DNA of 64,000 nt from Blumeriella jaapii (Eukaryota > Ascomycota > Leotiomycetes > Helotiales > Drepanopezizaceae), in the NCBI GenBank assembly GCA_009599575.1, contig VWND01000029.1:248001-312000 (forward strand), read 5' to 3'. The position numbers and the translations under genes were made by a program. A model generated the notes under the pieces. That model did no database searches, was not told the origin of the DNA, and saw only the letters and a program-made list of their open reading frames with translations. Positions 34,324 through 45,513 of this stretch are shown one piece after another. Position 1 is the first letter of the stretch; each line of letters begins with the position of its first letter.

Positions 34324-34531
34324 CAGGACTGGATGTGGAGTATAGTATAGATATACCTATGCATAGGTATATACATACACAGGTATATATGTATATACAT
34401 ACATAGGTATATCCATACATCCATCCATCCATACATACTAGGTACACACACCACACAAAATACATACACATATACACACACACATACCTACCTACACACA
34501 CACATCCAAACAAACAAATATACAAACAAAC

Positions 34532-34533
<2 letters not shown>

Positions 34534-34573
<40 letters not shown>
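34534..34573 (+). repeat. Poly-C tract (40 nt)
   Basis: Forty consecutive C following a CAAA-rich stretch. It is the longest homopolymer in the window. Confidence 0.95.
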
Positions 34574-34574
<1 letters not shown>

Positions 34575-37001
34575 CCACGCTGACACCGGCCCGGCACGAA
34601 CAGCATCTCGGCCTCGCTCGCACGCGGAATCGAATCTGCGGTCCGGAGCTCAGGTCCGGAAGTCAAAAACGGACGGACGAGCATGTTTCGGCCATGGCGT
34701 GGCGTGGCGTGGCGTGGCATGCTTTTTTTGCTTTCAGCCTCATCGCTGTGGGGGGGGGCTTGTGTGTTCGCTGGATGGCGGGCGGGTCACGCAGCGCGAG
34801 GTGGTACTGTACGGTCGGGACAGCAAGATGATCCATTGCTTTGCCATTTGGAAGGCGTCGAGGCTCGTGGTGAGGGGGTTGGATATATATGATGCTCATT
34901 AACTCACTGGCGGCGGCGGTGCTGTGTGGTGGTGGTGGTGCTGGTGGTGGTGGTGCTGCTGCTGCTGCTTCTTGGACCCGGAGCGGAGGTCCGGAAGTCT
35001 ATGTGGAGGGAGATTCAGATTGCAGGCGAGGGGATGGTGGAGAAGGGGGGGGGGGGAGGGGGAGGGGGGAGGCAGAGGAGGGAGAGGAGAGGGAGGGGAG
35101 AAAAGATAATAATGATATTGTTTAAAAGGGAAGACAAAAAAAAGACAAAAAAAGATAAGAAAAGAGAGGAAAGGAAAAGAAAGAAAAAAGAAAAGAGAAG
35201 AAAAGAAAAGAGAAGAGAAGAGAGGAAAAGAAAAGAAAAGAGAAGAAAAGAGAAGAAAAGAGAAGGAAAGGAAAGACAAGAAGAAGAGGAAGAGAAGAAT
35301 AGCAGAGAGAAGGAGGAAGCAAAGCAAAGCAGAAGAGAAACAAAAAACAGAAAACAGAACCACCCCCATCGCCACATCAACATCTGCGCCAATCCACTAT
35401 TGTATGTACGATACATCCATCCCCATCCATAGATCCATCCTTCCATCCTATCTGATTCGCGTCCATGCCCCATGCCAACCCGGCAGACAAGTTCCGTGCG
35501 CGACGCGGCATCGTTCACGCCAACGGTACAGCACGGTCAGTATATACCAGACGGTACCTATGTACACACATACATATCCACCATCGCCATCTTGGGCCTC
35601 ATGCTGTCCGTCGTACACGTCTTCTTCCACCCGATGCTCGCGCTGCCACCGGCCTGATCTTCGACTCTGCCGTCGCGGCTTCACTTCCCTATTGCTGAGT
35701 TGGCGTGGGCTGTGGCTCTGGCTCTTCTCTGGCGTGGCTCTGGCGTGGCTCTGGCGTGGCTCTGGCTCTGCCTCTTCTTTGGTGCCTCGTCTTTGGTGCC
35801 TCTTTGGTGCCTCTTCTTTGGCTCTGACTGCCTCTTCTCTGCCTCTTCTTTGGCTCTTCTTTGGCTCTGGCTCTTCTCCGCCTCTCCTCTCCTCTTTTCT
35901 CCCCTCCCCTCTCCCTCCCTCCCTACTCTCCCCCCCCCCTCCCCTCCCCTCCCCTCTGGCAGGCACCCGGACCCTCCAATTCATTGACCGACCGAACCCT
36001 CACGGGCGTGTTGATTCGTCTCATCGACCTTCGTTCGCGCCGTTTCACGGCTCACCTTCTTTCGGCGCGCGCGTCTCAGTCTCAGCTCGGCGGCCTTTGT
36101 CGGGCAGACAAGAGCCTCCTCGTCGTGTACCGGAGCGCCGCTGCCAGAAGGTCCTCTCCACATCCACCGGCCTCCGCCGCGCCCGTTCCTCCGTGGCCTT
36201 TGCTTCTGCTTCCTCTGCTTCCTCTTCTCCTTCATCTTCTTTGAGGTCCGCTGAGTCGGCGTGGCGCATTAATACCGACCTCCGCACCCCCGCCGTGCCT
36301 TTCCTCCTCCTTCTCCCTCCTCCTCCTCCTCCTCCACCTCCCACAATTGGCCAGCTCGATCGGACAGCGCAGGGCGAGGAAGAAACACGACGCGCTCAAG
36401 CATCGACGACGATCCTGCTGCTGGTGCGCGCGGGCGACGTCGCGAGGGAACACACCAACACCACCACCATCACCAACACCAACACCAACACCAGACACCA
36501 CCCACGCCAGACACCACCAACACCAGACCACCAACCCAACCATCAGCAACCCAACCATCCCCACAGACCCAACTTCGAACACACGAGCGCGGCGGCGGCG
36601 GGAACCGCAGACGACCCAGAGAAGGGCGCCATCGTCGAGTGTGGGGCGCGCGCAGGAGAAAAGAAAAGAAAAAGAAAAGCGCAAGCAATCAGCCTTCCGT
36701 CAGCCTCGACCCCCCCCCCCCCTCCGAATAGCCTCGATTTCAACCTCGACTTCAACTTCGACTCCCACTCCCACTTCAACGTCGACGCCTCTGCCACGCC
36801 CACAGCTCCACGCCCGGCTCTCTCCATACGCTGCAGCGCAGCACCGCACCGCAAGCACAGCGCCGCACCGTCCTGCCCAGCGCAGCACCAGACAGCCCAT
36901 CCAGCGCAGCACCATTTAGCCCATCCAGCACCGCACCAGACAGATCCAGCACCGCACACGCAAAGACGCCCGCCCGTCCATCCCCTCGCCGCGTCGCAGA
37001 C
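34574..37001. other. Upstream region of the HSF gene
   Basis: Gene-free by my reading. It holds a TGG/TGC microsatellite (34920-34975), a G-rich then A/G purine strand (35040-35345), a CT/TGGC-rich stretch (35700-35960), and CCA/CAACAC-type repeats (36450-36560). A 557-codon plus frame (35404-37077) is Ser/Pro/His low-complexity, ends inside the next gene in another frame, and lacks any domain. A long leader of the HSF mRNA could lie here. Confidence 0.5.
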
Positions 37002-39362
37002 ATGTCTCCCACAAACCCGCGAAAGCGAGCGGCCCCGGGTGCCTCGCCGGCGCTGCCACACGCCCAGATGCCCCTGACGTACGCCGACCCCAGTCAGACC
37101 GCGAGTGCCGACTTCTTACAGTGGAACCAGCAGCCTGACGGCACCGTCTACGCCGACGCGGCCGGCTACGACGGCAGCAACAGCAACAACAACAACACCC
37201 ACCACCAGTACGCCAGCGCAGGCGCCTTGCTCGCCCCCTTCGAGCCGTCGGTCCCGGCCGCCGCGACGACCGAGCTGGCGCGCCGGCCGCGGCACGACCG
37301 CCAGCTCGTCCCCACCGCGCCGCGCGTGCCGTACGACGCCGCGGCCGACCCGTGGCCGCCCGCGGGCGACGACGCGATGCGGGATGCGAGTGGCGCGGCC
37401 CCGGCCGAGGAGAGCGACAACATCGAGCGGCTGGAGGAGAGGGCGGCGATGGCGAAGCGCGACTCGCAGTCGAAGCGCAAACAGATCCCCCCCTTCGTGC
37501 AGAAGCTCAGCAGGTACGCGGCCCCCATGCGTCGGCGACCGCGTCGGCGACCGCGTCGGGCCCCCGGCGGCGGCGGCGGCGGCGGCGGCGGCAGCGGGAC
37601 GGACGGACTGACTGACCGACCGTGCCTAGTTTCCTCGACGGCGCCCGCAACACGGAGCTGATCCGATGGTCGGAGCGCGGCGATTCCTTCGTCGTCCTGG
37701 ACGAGGACGAGTTTGCGAAGACCCTGATCCCCGAGCTGTTCAAGCACAACAACTACGCGTCGTTCGTGCGCCAGCTGAACATGTACGGCTTCCACAAGCG
37801 CGTCGGCCTGTCGGACAACTCGATGAAGGCCAGCGAGCGGAAGAACAAGAGCCCCAGCGAGTACTACAACCCCTACTTCAAGCGCGGCCACCCGAACCTG
37901 CTCTGGCTCATCAACAAGCCCAAGGGCGGCAGCGCCAAGAGCAAGAAGGCCCGGCTGAAGCACGAGGACGGCCACGACGGCGACAGCGACGACGATGCGA
38001 AGGACGTCGAGGAGGTCTACGGCCACCACGTGCCGCCGTCGCGCGCCCTGTCGGCGCTCCCGGAGGCCGGCCCGCTGCAGCGGCGCGAGGTGACGGCCCT
38101 GCAGAACCAGCTGTCGGACATCCAGAAGCAACAGGGCGCCATCACGAGCGCCCTCGCGCGCCTGCGGAAAGACCACAACCACCTCTTCAACCAGTCGCTG
38201 GCCTTCCAGTCCCTCCACGACCGGCACGAGAACTCGATCAACGCCATCCTCACCTTCCTGGCCACGGTCTACAACCGCAGCCTGGATGGCCAGAACCCGC
38301 CCAACATCGCCCAGATGTTCGCCAACGCCATCCCGCCCAAGGAGCAGCCGCATCCGGGGAGCGTGGTCGACATCGGGGACGTGTCGACGCAGGCGCCCGA
38401 GCCCCCGCGCAGCGTGAGCCCGCACCGACGCCCGCAGCGGCTGCTGATGGCGCCGCCGCACGCCGGCGGCCGGGCCCGCACGCGTCCGGCGTCGGCGTCG
38501 GCCGGCGCCAACCCGCCCGCGCCGCCCGCGGCGACGATCGAGGAGCTCTGCGACTCCCCGTCCCCGTCCCCCCACCGCGCCCCCGAGCCGGGCCGGGCGG
38601 ACGGGGGACCGCCCCGCCCCCCGGCCGCGGAACATCATGAGCCTGATCCACGACAGCAACGCGCAGGACCGGGCCGGCCACGGCGCCCTGCCATTCCCGG
38701 AGATGCTCTCGCACTACGAGCAGGCCCACGGCACCTCCCCTCTCACGTCGGAACAGCGCACCGACATGCTGAACCTGATGGCCACCACCACCGCGGCGAG
38801 CGGCCGCCCGCCCGCCCGCGCCAGCCCGCCGCCGCCGCCCGCGCCCGCGCCGCCGTCCCTCGAGGAGCTCGGGTACACGCAGCAGGAGATCGACGAGCTG
38901 ATGCGTCTCCACGCCGAGCAAGAGCGCAGCATCCACGACGTCACGACGGCCCTGGCGCCCCTCACGCCCGCCGGTGCCGGCTCCGTCGCCGACCTGGACG
39001 GCGACGCCTACTTCCCCGACGTCGGCTCGCCCGCCGACCCGCAGGTCTCGAACCTCGACCTCGACCAGTACCTCGACGCGGGCGCCTTCTACACGGGCAG
39101 CAGCCCGATGGCCCCCCCGAACGACTACGACTTCCACGCCTTCGGGGACGCGGGCGCGGGCGCGGGGGCCATGGGCGACGGCCCGTTCGACGTCGGCATG
39201 GACGACGTGGCCATGGAGGGCGCGGGGGCCCGGGTCGAGAGCCTGAGCGAGAGCGCGGTCCACACGCCCGAGGTCAGCACGCCGGAGGACGTGCAGGCTG
39301 TGGCGGTGGGTATGAACGGCGTGCGGAGTCCCGGCGCGAGCAAGCGGCAGCGGCAGATCTGA
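37002..39362 (+). CDS. HSF1: Heat shock transcription factor (Hsf1 type, about 747 aa)
   Basis: Sequence-specific nuclear activator binding heat shock elements. Exon 1 is 37002-37513, followed by a 116-nt intron (37514-37629, GTACGC...CCTAG), then exon 2 from 37630. The intron falls inside the HSF DNA-binding domain (about residues 158-260: PPFVQKL, then SFLDG, LIRWSERGDSFVVLDEDEFA, HNNYASFVRQLNMYGFHKR). A heptad trimerisation region follows (ALQNQLSDIQKQQGAITSAL, HENSINAILTFLATVYN). Between about 38593 and 38628 the frame must shift by one base: IEELCDSPSPSP is in one frame, RNIMSLIHDSN and FPEMLSHYEQ in the next. The C-rich/G-rich homopolymers there (38603-38624) make an assembly indel likely. 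The tail is Pro/Ala/Asp-rich, ending SKRQRQI. No response-regulator domain, so not Skn7. GC content and codon third positions are very G/C-rich. Confidence 0.92.
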
Positions 39363-39642
39363 GGGGGGTGTCATTCTCCGGGGAGGAAGGCCCGGGTGGT
39401 TTCTGTTGCGAGATATGCACGGGCGTTTTGGGGGGAACATGGACCGGAGGGTGGGATATGGATGTCGCATGTTTTTTGGTGTCTACGGACGGATTTCACG
39501 TTCGTGTTTATGTGGGGTTCGTGTTTATGTGCGGTTCATGTTCTTGTCCATATTTTATGGCGTTTTGGGAATGGGAAGGTGGGTAAAATCTGGGGGTATG
39601 GGGGGGGGGGGGTGGGTGAGGGCTGGGGGCTGGGGAATAGGC

Positions 39643-39720
39643 GAGCTGCCTGAGCGAGCTGCTTGAGCGAGCTGCCTGAGCGAGCTGCTTGAGCGAGCTG
39701 CTTGAGCGAGCTGCTTGAGC
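39643..39720 (+). repeat. 13-bp tandem repeat (GCGAGCTGCTTGA)
   Basis: About six units alternating GCGAGCTGCCTGA and GCGAGCTGCTTGA, followed by purine-rich DNA with TGTG runs. Confidence 0.9.
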
Positions 39721-39906
39721 GGGGGGAGAGAGGGAGAGAAAAAAAAAAGAGAGTGAAGAAAATAGAGAGTGTGTGTGTGAAAAAGAGAGTGTGTGTGTGT
39801 GAAGAAGAGAGTGAGAAAAAAGAGAGTGTGAGTGTGTGAAAAAGAGAGTGAGAAAAAGGAGAGAGTGAGTGTGTGAAGAAGAGAGAGTGAGAAAAGAAAG
39901 AGAATA

Positions 39907-40668
39907 AATGTATGTATGTATGTATGTATGTATGTATGTATGTATGTATGTATGTATGTATGTATGTATGTATGTACGTACATTTGTAAATGTGTATGTA
40001 TATTTGTAAATGTGTATATATATTTGTAAATGTGTATGTACATTTGTAAGTGTGTATGTGTATTTGTAAGTGTGTATATGTATATTTGTAAGTATGTATG
40101 TGTGTATGTACATGTGTATACCTTACGTACATGTGAGTGCCTTACGTACATGTGTGTGCCTGCCTACATGTATATATATATGTATGTTTATATGTATATA
40201 TGTGTATATGTATGTATATGTACATATGTGTACCTTATATACGTATCTGTATCTGTATGTACGTGTATACCTTATGTGTATATACAAATGTGTATGTACA
40301 TATTTAGATGTTTATATGTATAAACATATGTGAATATGTAAATATATATACATATGTATCTTATGTATGTATCTGTATTTGTGTGTACATGTGTTCCTAT
40401 GTACATATGTATATGTGTGTATATATATTTTTATATGTGTATGTATATATAAATAAATATGTATAAGCATGTACATATAGGTATACATATATGTATCTAG
40501 GTATGTTTATATGTATATCTTAGGTACACATGTGTATATTTATATTTTGGTATGTATTTATATACGTATGTATGTGTATGTGTATTTGTATATGTGTATG
40601 TATATTTGTATATGTGTATATTATATGTAAGTATATTTTTATATGTACCTATGCTTATATATGTATCT

Positions 40669-40699
<31 letters not shown>

Positions 40700-40755
40700 A
40701 ACTATGTACATATATGTATGTACATAGTTTTGTGTATATATGTATTTACGTATCT
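39907..40755 (+). repeat. (GTAT)n and derived TGTA-rich microsatellite
   Basis: About 17 ATGT units followed by about 750 bp of degenerate TGTATATG/TTTGTAAATG DNA. Frames on both strands are repeat artefacts. Confidence 0.9.
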
Positions 40756-40830
40756 GTATCTGTATCTGTATCTGTATCTGTATCTGTATCTGTATCTGTA
40801 TCTGTATCTGTATCTGTATCTGTATCTGTA
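40756..40830 (+). repeat. (TATCTG)n microsatellite
   Basis: About 12 hexamer units, nearly perfect. Confidence 0.95.
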
Positions 40831-40946
40831 CGTACGTGTATATGTATAAATGAATCACAAAGGAATAAAGAGAATACTTTAATATATATTACTGTATGTT
40901 GGATGATGCTTTTGATTGCTTTTGGTTGCTGTGTTTGTACGTAGGT

Positions 40947-41097
<151 letters not shown>

Positions 41098-41285
41098 GTA
41101 CGTAGGTGTAGGTGTAGGTGTAGATGTAGTTGATGCTGTATTTTTATTTGCTGTGTTGTGTTGTGTTCTGTTGTATATAGGGTGGGTGGGTGGATGTGTT
41201 GGTGGGTGGGTGTGTTGGTGGGTGCGTGTGTTGGTTGGTTGGTTGGTCGGTAGGTGGGTTGGTAGGTTGGTTGGTTGGTTGATTG

Positions 41286-42334
41286 GTGATATGGGGGATG
41301 TGAATAGCTATCTGTTGTTTGGTGATGATAATAATAATGATAATGATGATGACGGTGATGTTGATGTTGTATGTACGTGGTTAAATTCTCAAGTGATTAA
41401 GTGATTGAGTCATTAGATGAAGTTGAAAAATGTTTGTTATACATATAAGAATGATGATAATGATTTCGTTTATTAAAAGTAAATATGTGTATTGGTGTAC
41501 ATGTGAACATTTGTATATATGCATATATATATACCTGTCTATATATCTATCTGTACCTATGTATATACATACATGCATACACGTATACATACACACGTAT
41601 ACACATGATCGCACAGCAAAAATTGAATTCACACCACTACATATGATACACTATCCCATACCACCTCCCCCCCCCTATTGCTACGACACGTATACACACA
41701 CACACACATATGTATATCTACATACGTACAGTACAACACCATACCGTGCTAGCCCCAGCACCGCCTCTCTTCGCTTAGCCGGAACCAAAACAAACCTCCC
41801 ATTCCCTCCCTCCCTCCCAGAGATAAAGGCGCAGGGAATAACCGCATGGCAGACGCACAAGAGCGCTCAAGCAGAGACGAACAGACCGCAAGCAAGTCTC
41901 TACACAGCGGCCGCCGCGGCCAGCATCGGATGAGGTGGCCGCGAAGAGACCGGTGTGCGCCCGGAGTTGCGACTGAGGCGAGGCGAGGCAACGCCAAAGT
42001 CATCCCGTGGCATGCATCAGGACTGGGTCGCTGTCAGGGTCGGGATGGTATTGTATTGTATTGTAGTCACTTGGGTGAGTGAAACTCTTATTAAGATGCC
42101 GTCTCCCAGGGGAAGAAGGGACGCACTCGTCCTAGCTGCCTCGAGTGCCCGCGTATATCGCATCTCGTAATCCCTCCCGCTCACCCCCTCGAATGAAAAT
42201 AAAAAATAGATAAATAAACACGATGAATGCGAGAGCGCAAGACTTCGATTCCAGCCCCCGCATATCAGAGGATCGAGGACACCGAATCCACAGCCCGTTC
42301 CCAACGTCGCAAGCTCGAAGCAGGACCAGCCTAC
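41286..42334. other. Gene-free stretch downstream of the cupredoxin gene
   Basis: TA/CA-rich microsatellite debris to about 41730, then ordinary sequence without a supported gene. It contains the 3' flank of the minus-strand cupredoxin gene. Confidence 0.45.
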
Positions 42335-43118
42335 TCAAGCAACCAGCCCCCCAAAGCCGACGGCCACGGCAGCCATCAGCGCGAAGAGCGACCAGCTCAC
42401 CGCGCCGCTCGCCTCCACCGCGGCGTTGGCCGCCGGGTTCGCGGTCGAGTTCCCCGTCGAGTTCCCCGTCGAGTTCCCGTACGCGAGAGCCTGTGCGAAC
42501 CCGAGGACGCCGCCTTGGATCTTGGTCGGCGCGACGGCCTTGACGCTCGCGGCGGCGGCGATGTACAGCTCCAGCGTCTTGTTTTTGCCGATTCTGGAGG
42601 GGGAGAGAAGAAGGCCCGTTAGCCGCCGCTGCTGCTGCTGCTGCTGCTCCACGGTCGGGGTCTGGCACGCTTACCTGGGGTTGATCACGCCCGCCATTCC
42701 CTTCTCACAGTGTCCTGGCGCGGCACAGTACTGTGCCAGAGTCAGCCTGGGCACACGGGGGAAGTCGAACTTGGACGGCAACGCGCCGCGGGACGGTACT
42801 CACAAACCAGATCGGGTCGGTGTTGGTGATGGTGATGGTGAAGGCGGTCTCGTTCATTCCCGTCGACGTGATGTAGGGGCCGCTGTAAAAGCCGGTGCCG
42901 TTCAGTGGCTGACACGGCGCCGAGAAGGAGGACTGGGCGACGGAGTGTCTGGCGGGCCAGAAGTGGAATTCGACCGTGTCTCCCACCGCCGCCGTGAGGG
43001 TGCTGGGTTCGAAGACGAGGCCATTCTTGCCGGCGTCGACGGTGTAGGCGGCGCCATGGACCTCGAGCGCAAGGGTCGCAAGAGCCACGAGGGCGAGTCT
43101 GGGAGGAGAGAAGTGCAT
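42335..43118 (-). CDS. Secreted GPI-anchored cupredoxin (blue-copper-like)
   Basis: Extracellular plastocyanin-like protein, 209 aa, attached to the cell surface. Three exons (43118-42804, 42730-42675, 42593-42335) join in phase; introns are 73 and 81 nt. The signal peptide is MHFSPPRLALVALATLALEV (cut near VHG). The cupredoxin domain runs from AYTVDAGKNGLVFEPSTLTA to INPRIGKNKTLELYI. Type I copper ligands are visible: His in PARHSVAQ, Cys in IWFYCAAPGHC (split by intron 1), His in PGHC, and Met in CEKGM. After a short (GNST)3 glycosylation-prone linker, the C-terminus is small residues then a hydrophobic tail (SLFALMAAVAVGFGGLVA), a typical GPI signal. The family is common in fungal cell walls; the physiological role is unknown. 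A CAG/CTG microsatellite lies in intron 2. Confidence 0.93.
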
Positions 43119-44913
43119 CGTGAGGGCGAGCGGAAGGCCGGATGGGAAAGATTAGTAGCGCGAATCGAAAGGCGTGAATGAGACCAGCTGATTGCAAAGG
43201 CGAAACGGTGAAATGGGCAACGATGAAAGGTGAAATGCTATATTAGAGGAACAGTCGTGGCATGGAAGGGCGAGAGCCGGAAACGGCAAACGCCATCCTA
43301 TTTATCGTGATGGGAGCTTGGCCATGAGTAGTGAAGCAGGCCACCAGGGGAAGAGCGTCGAACGAGCAAGAGTGTCAAGCTCTCATACGGTCCAACGCCG
43401 TCTGTCTGTCGCCGCCAGCGAACTGGGATGCTCCGACTCCAGATTCCCATGGCGGAGAGCTGCAAAAGCCGTCTTCTCAACAAGGGAGCCCACACCTGGC
43501 AACCAATAGCGTCGTTTGAACCACCCTGATATGGTCCAGCTTCCCGCCAAAGAGGCCTCTCTCCAGGTTTGATGTGATTGCAACGCGTCGTTGCTGGTAG
43601 CGCCCAGACTTTGGCACCCCAGTTCGTAACACTTATCTGGCCGTTGTATTATGCCGGGGCACGGGGAACTCAAACCAGAACGGTCGGCTCTGACACAGAC
43701 ACCAAACGGCACCGTACCACGGCGTGGCCATGGGAGAGCTGGGCGATGCTGGAGCGCATGAAACATCTGGATGGCCTCGAGGCTCGCCTTCGCCTGCAGA
43801 ACGGCCACGACGGTTCGAGCTTCACGAGCCGTGTCTCACGAGGCCCAGGCCGACAAGCATGGACATGGCGCCGGCCAGCAGCTCGGCGCAAACAACGCGA
43901 GGTGAGACGACCGGCGTGCTTCCTCTCGCGCCCTTCTGCTGTTCACCTCGACGAGCGCATGGCAGCACCAGCCGGTCGCTGTCGTGTCTCGGATGCGGTG
44001 GATCCTGCGCCGGACCGCCGCAACGCTGCCGACCAGAGGCACGGTAGGACGCGCATGGGTTCCTGCTGCCGTCGACGAACAGCCCATGTTACAAGGAGCT
44101 CCGGGAAAACCACAGCTGGCCGAGAAGTGGTTCGCGTCGTGGTCGTTCGTCTGGAGTCTGTTGTTGACTTTGGCCGCCGCTACGCGGGGGCCGGCCATGC
44201 GTCACGTGAATAGCCGAGGGGCGTCGCGGTCGGCCCTTGGAGATGTCATGTCTGTTTGCTTCGCTTAGCATTCGTTCGTGGCCCTTTCTTGGGACTTCTC
44301 ACGTCGCTGGAATGCGCATCGTTTCACGTCTCGCTGCCGCCGCATTTCTGCTGGACCATCGGGCTCCTGGGCTCCTGGACTCCTGCTCTGCCAAGCGAGT
44401 CTGCACCGGAGATCTCTCGCTCCCATCTCCTCCGGGCTCTGGAAACGCATTCCAAGCGACGCTCCCGGCTGAACCGTGGCTGGTGACATGACTCTTCATG
44501 TCTGAATGGCGGAAGAGCAGGTGTTTGGGATAGGTTCATGCCGTCCGTCCAAGTCGGAGAGATGTTTGTTGACTCTCCACGCCTACGTGGTGGCAGACGT
44601 ACCGTACTGTACTGAACTGTAGATGGTGTTATGACCAGATTCGCTTAGTAGAAGACCCGATCTAGCATATGGAGTATCGTAAGTGAAAGTCGTCCAACTG
44701 TCATTCTACAATGGAAGGTCGACGATGCAGCCGAAGCCTGCAACGGCGCTTTCTGCCTCGATGCTCGATGATGATCATCCGGCTATTGGTTTAGGATTTG
44801 ATGTCTCCTATGCTAACTAGATGCCAGTATTGGGCGTCATCCGCGCGTTGTCTATCCACACAGTACTTTTTGCTGAACTTGAGCTCGCTACGATCGTTTT
44901 GAGGAAAGGATCA

Positions 44914-45513
44914 TTTTGATCTTTTGTTTGGCAACTCGGTGTGTGTCCTGACTCACAACCGTGTACTCAAAAAGACCTTCTGCTTAGCAAGGCCTTGAAA
45001 GCCATTTGCATCGCAAATCTAAACATGGTGCTATTTACAACATAGATTCCGAGGCCAGAAGATAGTAATCATTTGATTTGCAATTCCGCGTAAATCCTAA
45101 CTTTCAACCGTATGCTTAAAAAGACATTCTGCTTGGCAAAGCCGTGAAGTTCATTTGCATTCCAAGTTTATGCATATGCTATTTACAACATAGACTCCGA
45201 AGCCAGAAGATAGCAATCTTATGATTTGCAATTCCGCGTAGATCCTAACTTTCAACCGTAAGCTTAAAAAAACATTCTGCTTGGCATAGCCGTGAAATCC
45301 AAATGCATTCCAAGTTTATGCATAATGCTATTTACAACACAAACTCTAAGTCCAAAAGATAATAATCTTTTGTTTTGCAACTCCGCGTACGTCCTGACCC
45401 TTAACCGTATGCTTAAAAAAACCTTTTGCTTATATTAGCAAGGCCTTGAAATCCATGTGCATTCCAAGTCTACACACAATGCCATTTACCACATAGACTC
45501 CGAGGCCAAGATA
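44914..45513 (+). repeat. Four tandem copies of a roughly 149-bp repeat
   Basis: Units begin near 44914, 45061, 45209 and 45359. Each contains TTTGNTTTGCAA-like, TCCGCGTA, CAACCGTATGCTTAAAAA, TTCTGCTT, GCATTCCAAGT and CTATTTACAACATAGACTCC segments. Divergence is modest and spread evenly. Confidence 0.9.

Noticed and set aside
35404..37077. 557-codon plus frame upstream of HSF
   Set aside because: Ser/Pro/His low complexity from repeats, overlaps the HSF start in another frame, no domain or conserved block.
37166..38659. 497-codon minus-strand open frame opposite the HSF gene
   Set aside because: It is the antisense shadow of GC-rich HSF coding sequence; no domain, and the sense strand encodes clear HSF DNA-binding and trimerisation regions.
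38250..39470. 406-codon minus-strand frame over the HSF 3' half
   Set aside because: Antisense shadow with Arg/Val/Gly low-complexity translation caused by GC-rich third positions.
42230..42270. Possible tRNA T-loop (CTTCGATTCCAG)
   Set aside because: No matching acceptor stem, D-arm or anticodon arm could be folded around it.
43578..44213. Overlapping frames on both strands at 43.6-44.5 kb
   Set aside because: They contradict each other on opposite strands, with Arg/Ser-rich random composition and no splice or domain support.
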